Shown piece by piece: positions 6,252-9,427 of a stretch of 9,427 nt of DNA. The notes under the pieces were generated by a model. The model worked only from the letters and a program-made list of their open reading frames with translations. It did no database searches and was not told where the DNA came from. The stretch comes from Clostridia bacterium. Its GTDB lineage: Bacteria > Bacillota_A > Clostridia > Lachnospirales > Lachnospiraceae. Location of the stretch: contig JAAYYM010000523.1 of NCBI GenBank assembly GCA_012515365.1, positions 1 to 9,427 on the forward strand, in the 5' to 3' direction. The position numbers were made by a program, and so were the translations under genes. Each line of letters begins with the position of its first letter. The stretch's first letter is position 1.

Positions 6252-7838
6252 TTATTTTTTCATCTGTCTGATTACATACTCTGCGACTCTGATGCCATCC
6301 ATTGCCGCTGAGGTAATGCCTCCTGCATATCCGGCTCCTTCGCCGCACGGATATAGTCCCTTCATCTTTGACTGTCCGGATTCATCTCTTAATATTCTGA
6401 CCGGTGATGAGGTTCTGCTTTCTACTCCTGAAAGGATTGCATCTTCTCGATCGAAGCCTTTCATAGTATACCCGAATTTTTGAATAGATTCAATAAGTGC
6501 TTCATTTATTTCACCTGAAAACAATTCTCGTAAGTTTGCAAATGCATGCATCCCCTTTATACATGGAATTACTTCTTCAAACTGTTTGCTGCATTGATTT
6601 CTGATAAAATCACCAAGCAGTTGGACAGGTACTTTTCCTAATGCCAGATCATATGCTTTTTTCTCTAGTGTCCGTTGAAAATGAATGCCTGCCAGTACAT
6701 CTTCTTTGATAAAATCCTTTGGAGACACATTGACAATAATTGCACTGTTTGCATTTGGTCCGCTGCGACCACTATAACTCATCCCATTCACAGCTAACAT
6801 TCCTTTTTCAGAAGAGGCATTGACAACATATCCTCCGGGACACATACAAAATGAATAAACATTCCTGCCGTTACCTGCCTGATTTGTCAGCTTATAGTCT
6901 GCAGCCGGCAATTTGAGGTGCTCCTGTTTCCCATATTGACACTCGTCTATCTGCTTCTGGGGATGTTCAATCCTTAACCCGACTGCAAATGCTTTTTTCT
7001 CCATAGGTATCTTTTTCTGTTGAAGCAACTCAAAGGTATCTCTTGCACTGTGACCTGTCGCCAAAATCAGTTGATCCGTTTCCATCCATGTTTCATGATT
7101 GATTTCCACAGCCCGAACGTGATCATTTTCTATCAAAATGTCTGTCATCTGACTTTGATAATAAATCTGACAACCCATTTGAAGCAGATCGTTTCTCATA
7201 TTTCGGACAATCCGAATCAATTCATCCGTTCCAAGATGTGGTTTGTTTTGATATTGTATTTGAGGATTTGCACCATAGTTAACAAAGGTTGCAAGCACAA
7301 ATTGGTTTTTCCCAGTTGGGTCCTTGACCAGCGTATTCAGCTTTCCATCAGAAAAGGTTCCTGCTCCACCCTCACCGAACTGAACATTCGAATGCTCATT
7401 TAAAGCGCCTGTGTTCCAAAATGCTTCAATGGTCAGTTTTCTCTGTTCAACAGCTTCTCCTCTTTCTAAAATGACACAAGGAATCCCGGCCATTGCAAGA
7501 ATATAAGCACCAAAAAGACCTGCCGGACCACTGCCGACAACAATCGGTGGTTTTGCTGGTTTGAGAGGACACACTGGCAGTGCATATGGTGTGACCGTGA
7601 TCATAGTAACATCTTTACTTTTACACGATTTGACGATTTGTGCTTCCTTCTGATCTTTTACCGTAACATGTACTGTATATATGTAAAATAAATTAGGTTT
7701 CTTTCTGGCATCTAAAGATTGCTTTACAATCTGATAAGCAAAATACTTTTGATCCAGATGCAGAATATTTGAGATTTTCTTATTTAGTTCTTGTTCCGTA
7801 TGTCCAACCGGTAATTTGATCTGATTTATTTTTATCAT
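6252..7838 (-). CDS. COG2509-family FAD-dependent protein (putative dehydrogenase)
   Basis: A 528-residue soluble flavoprotein of the uncharacterised COG2509 family. An N-terminal region of about 95 residues precedes the Rossmann dinucleotide-binding motif PPIVVGSGPAGLFGAYILA (97-115; GSGPAG at 102-107) ending in the acidic residue of VILERG. Further family blocks are FGEGGAGTFSDGKLNT (154-169), LILATGHSARDTFELL (257-272), CMCPGGYVVNASSE (331-344), NGMSYSGRSGPNANSA (351-366), GVESRTSSPVRILRD (471-485) and the C-terminal FAD-contacting GLYPCGEGAGYAGGITSAAM (494-513). The two Cys at 331 and 333 sit in the conserved CMCPGG block. The electron donor and substrate are unknown for the family. The start is the ATG at 7838, sharing ATGA with the stop of the upstream flavoprotein gene; the frame stays open 13 codons further upstream inside that gene, but the overlap and the conserved MIKINQIKLPVG beginning favour this choice. 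Co-translation with the HI0933-type protein is likely. Confidence 0.93.
   Translation of the reverse strand: MIKINQIKLPVGHTEQELNKKISNILHLDQKYFAYQIVKQSLDARKKPNLFYIYTVHVTVKDQKEAQIVKSCKSKDVTMITVTPYALPVCPLKPAKPPIVVGSGPAGLFGAYILAMAGIPCVILERGEAVEQRKLTIEAFWNTGALNEHSNVQFGEGGAGTFSDGKLNTLVKDPTGKNQFVLATFVNYGANPQIQYQNKPHLGTDELIRIVRNMRNDLLQMGCQIYYQSQMTDILIENDHVRAVEINHETWMETDQLILATGHSARDTFELLQQKKIPMEKKAFAVGLRIEHPQKQIDECQYGKQEHLKLPAADYKLTNQAGNGRNVYSFCMCPGGYVVNASSEKGMLAVNGMSYSGRSGPNANSAIIVNVSPKDFIKEDVLAGIHFQRTLEKKAYDLALGKVPVQLLGDFIRNQCSKQFEEVIPCIKGMHAFANLRELFSGEINEALIESIQKFGYTMKGFDREDAILSGVESRTSSPVRILRDESGQSKMKGLYPCGEGAGYAGGITSAAMDGIRVAEYVIRQMKK
7835..7838 (-). other. ATGA stop/start overlap coupling the two flavoprotein genes
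   Basis: The last codons of the HI0933-type gene (AAT CAA ATA TGA) overlap the ATG of the COG2509 gene by four bases. AGGA lies about 9 nt before the ATG inside the upstream coding sequence. Such overlaps commonly give termination-reinitiation, so the two flavoproteins are expected to be made in linked amounts. Confidence 0.8.
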
Positions 7839-9055
7839 ATTTGATTTCCTGCTACCATTCCGCTTGACCATGCCCATTGTAGATTATAACCTCCGCAGGC
7901 ACCATCAATATCAATTAATTCTCCTGTTACATAGAGTCCTTTTATTTTTTTTACTTCTAATGTTTCACTAAGTTCGCTTGTTTTGAGCCCACCCGAGCAG
8001 GTCTGTGCCTGATCAAATGGATTAGTCGCACTGATCGGCACGTCAAACTGTTTGATTCTCTTTGAAAGATCTGTACATTGCTCTGGAGTCAGAGAAATTG
8101 ACTTTACATTGCCTCTAATCCCACATAGTTTTAGCAATAATTGTCCGATATTTTTATGAAACAGACCAAGGAATAATTCCTCACATATCTTTTCAGGGTT
8201 TTGCCTGATCCGATTTTCCAGAAACAGCTTCATGTCATCAACAGACTCAAGATCTGGCATAAAATCAATCACTACTCTGACCTCTTTTTTTTCATCCAAT
8301 GCACGTGCTGCTTCACTGCTTAACTGAAAAACAGGAATTCCGGAAATGCCATATGCGGTCAGCTGAAGCTCTCCGCGTTCATTATGTATGACTTGTTGAT
8401 CAACCAAAAGCTTAAGTCTTGCATCGCATCTGATTCCACTGACTGACTTAAAATAAGTTTCATCAGATTGAAGCTGTACCAGTGCAGGAAGAGGCTTTCT
8501 GACTGTCAAACCTAATTTCTTAAGCAGTTCATATCCACTTCCGTCTGAGCCTTGTACATTGGAAGCCTGAGAGCCGGCGGCAATTACCACTTTATCAAAA
8601 AACAGTTTTTTCATATTATGTTTTGCATCCTGACAGCTTACACAAAATCTGTCCTCTTTTTTGATGTCTGTTACATGCACTTCTACAATCAAATGAATAT
8701 GAAGACGTGCTGCCTCCATTCTGAGAACATCCAATACCGCAGACGCCTGCTCACAATAAGGATATAAGCCACCGTTCTTATTTTTTGAATATAAACCAAG
8801 CTCCGTAAAGAACCGTATGGTATCAAGATGATTATACTGATTCAGTATTTTTCCTGCAAATGTTACATCTTCTCCATGATAAAAAGATGTATTCATATCC
8901 ATATTGGTAAAATTACATCTTCCATTTCCAGTTGCCAGTATCTTTTTCCCAATGCGGTTATTATGCTCTAAGATCGTAACGTGATGACCGTTTCTGGCTG
9001 CAATAATTGCTGTCATAATTCCGGATGCACCGCCACCGATGATTCCAACCTCCAT
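7835..9055 (-). CDS. HI0933/YhiN-family NAD(P)/FAD-dependent oxidoreductase
   Basis: A 406-residue soluble flavoprotein of the HI0933-like family (E. coli YhiN, Bacillus YtfP), for which structures with FAD are known but no physiological reaction is settled. It begins directly with the FAD-binding motif MEVGIIGGGASGIMTAIIAA (GGGASG at 7-12), with the acidic ribose-binding ILEHN at 28-32. Family signatures follow: RIGKKILATGNGRCNFTNMD (34-53), GGLYPYCEQASAVLDVL (95-111), VVIAAGSQASNVQGSDGSGY (156-175), LTAYGISGIPVFQLS (232-246), PISATNPFDQAQTCSGGL (340-357) and the C-terminal FAD block GLYVTGELIDIDGACGGYNL (373-392). The ATG at 9055 is chosen because GGAGG lies 5 nt upstream and the Rossmann strand starts at residue 2; a GTG at 9079, directly after the previous stop, would add eight unconserved residues. 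It lies 24 nt after the upstream gene and overlaps the next by 4 nt (ATGA). Confidence 0.95.
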   Translation of the reverse strand: MEVGIIGGGASGIMTAIIAARNGHHVTILEHNNRIGKKILATGNGRCNFTNMDMNTSFYHGEDVTFAGKILNQYNHLDTIRFFTELGLYSKNKNGGLYPYCEQASAVLDVLRMEAARLHIHLIVEVHVTDIKKEDRFCVSCQDAKHNMKKLFFDKVVIAAGSQASNVQGSDGSGYELLKKLGLTVRKPLPALVQLQSDETYFKSVSGIRCDARLKLLVDQQVIHNERGELQLTAYGISGIPVFQLSSEAARALDEKKEVRVVIDFMPDLESVDDMKLFLENRIRQNPEKICEELFLGLFHKNIGQLLLKLCGIRGNVKSISLTPEQCTDLSKRIKQFDVPISATNPFDQAQTCSGGLKTSELSETLEVKKIKGLYVTGELIDIDGACGGYNLQWAWSSGMVAGNQI

Positions 9056-9065
9056 AATGTCCTCC
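9056..9065 (-). promoter_or_regulatory. Ribosome-binding site deciding the HI0933-type start
   Basis: The minus strand reads GGAGGACATT followed by ATG at 9055. GGAGG with a 5-nt spacer is the strongest site near the gene and rules in favour of this ATG over the in-frame GTG at 9079 and the ATGs at 9073 and 9067, which lack such a site. Confidence 0.75.
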
Positions 9066-9079
9066 ATACACATCGTCAC

Positions 9080-9427
9080 TCAACTGGAATATGCCTCTAA
9101 AAACTGATATAAAGACTCCAGCGAATCAATGTATTTCATATCTATGATTTCTTTTTGTAATTCCACCGGAAGTCTTTTCAGCGGAATCCCTGTATACATA
9201 TAAACACTCTTCTTATCACTATGATACACAGAAATATAATGATTTTCCACCATCAGATAAAATGAATCAGGAATCTCTACAGGTCGAAAGGATTTCCTGA
9301 CAATGATTTTCTCTTCTGAAAATGAAATCAACTGAATACGTTCAAAGCCTAATTCCAAGTCTGCCTCCATTGGAAAGGCCTCATACTCTTTTAGCTTCTT
9401 GATCAGTTCTGATCTGTTTACTCCAAT
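9080..9427 (-). CDS. Protein of unknown function, 3' part only; possible BofC C-terminal-like domain
   Basis: The frame is open to the window edge, giving 115 C-terminal residues; the start lies outside. An ATG at 9370 exists, but the 19 codons upstream remain open and read naturally (IGVNRSELIKKLKEYEAFP), so 9370 is probably internal. The visible part has a charged segment, then the stretch FYLMVENHYISVYHSDKKSV, then YMYTGIPLKRLPVELQKEI and a final short helix DSLESLYQFLEAYSS. This arrangement, a beta strand pair reading an extracytoplasmic-style YISVY...VYMYTGI followed by LP-x-x-x-Q-x-x-I-x-x-x-x-YI-x-x-x-x-x-LY-x-FLE, recalls the C-terminal domain of BofC and similar short proteins in Clostridia. 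I recognise the pattern only by general resemblance. No membrane segment is visible in this part; an N-terminal anchor could lie outside the window. It precedes the HI0933-type gene by 24 nt and is probably co-transcribed. Confidence 0.75.
   Translation of the reverse strand: MGVNRSELIKKLKEYEAFPMEADLELGFERIQLISFSEEKIIVRKSFRPVEIPDSFYLMVENHYISVYHSDKKSVYMYTGIPLKRLPVELQKEIIDMKYIDSLESLYQFLEAYSS

Noticed and set aside
7020..7403. 127-codon plus-strand open frame
   Set aside because: Antisense to conserved COG2509 coding sequence, with no family features and Ile/Cys/His-rich composition typical of a shadow frame.
9080..9370. Complete 96-residue gene starting at the ATG at 9370
   Set aside because: The frame stays open for 19 further codons to the window edge and no good ribosome site precedes 9370, so the gene is more likely cut by the window.
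1..9427. Mobile element, CRISPR array, tRNA/rRNA, toxin-antitoxin or defence system
   Set aside because: No transposase, integrase, direct-repeat array, cloverleaf or toxin-like gene was seen on either strand; the window is filled by conserved housekeeping genes.

Overview
The window reads as a chromosomal housekeeping segment from a low-GC Gram-positive anaerobe, most likely a member of the Clostridia and plausibly of the Lachnospiraceae. The clues are the AT-rich codon use, purine-rich Shine-Dalgarno sites, the miaB/mutS linkage, a DUF896 (YnzC-like) protein, a glutamate 5-kinase without a PUA domain, and a tandem pair of HI0933-type and COG2509-type flavoproteins. This placement is inferred from gene content; no rRNA or other phylogenetic marker is present.

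All nine genes lie on the minus strand, so transcription runs from high to low coordinates. In that order they are: the 3' part of a gene of unknown function with a possible BofC C-terminal-like domain (9427-9080); an HI0933/YhiN-family flavoprotein (9055-7835); a COG2509 FAD-dependent protein (7838-6252); glutamate 5-kinase proB (6231-5365); a small DUF896 protein (5353-5102); 5-formyltetrahydrofolate cyclo-ligase (5151-4564); the tRNA methylthiotransferase miaB (4563-3130); a SulP anion transporter with a STAS domain (3087-1450); and the N-terminal 471 codons of mutS (1413-1, continuing past the window). Spacings range from a 50-nt overlap to a 42-nt gap and I see no terminator hairpin between genes, so one long operon, or a chain of overlapping transcription units, is likely.

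Functionally the genes are a mixed housekeeping set: proline biosynthesis (ProB), folate salvage (the cyclo-ligase), maturation of tRNA A37 (MiaB), DNA mismatch repair (MutS), anion transport (SulP) and two flavoproteins whose families lack an assigned reaction. They do not form one obvious pathway. Tight packing and translational coupling (ATGA, TAAATG, an overlapping start) suggest co-expression more than shared biochemistry.

I found no mobile element, CRISPR array, tRNA or rRNA, defence island or biosynthetic cluster. The points worth a second look are local: no proA follows proB; a SulP transporter sits between miaB and mutS; the best ribosome-binding site ahead of that transporter serves an out-of-frame ATG; mutS begins with TTG; and two function-unknown flavoproteins are coupled in tandem. 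There is no gene-free stretch longer than about 50 bases.
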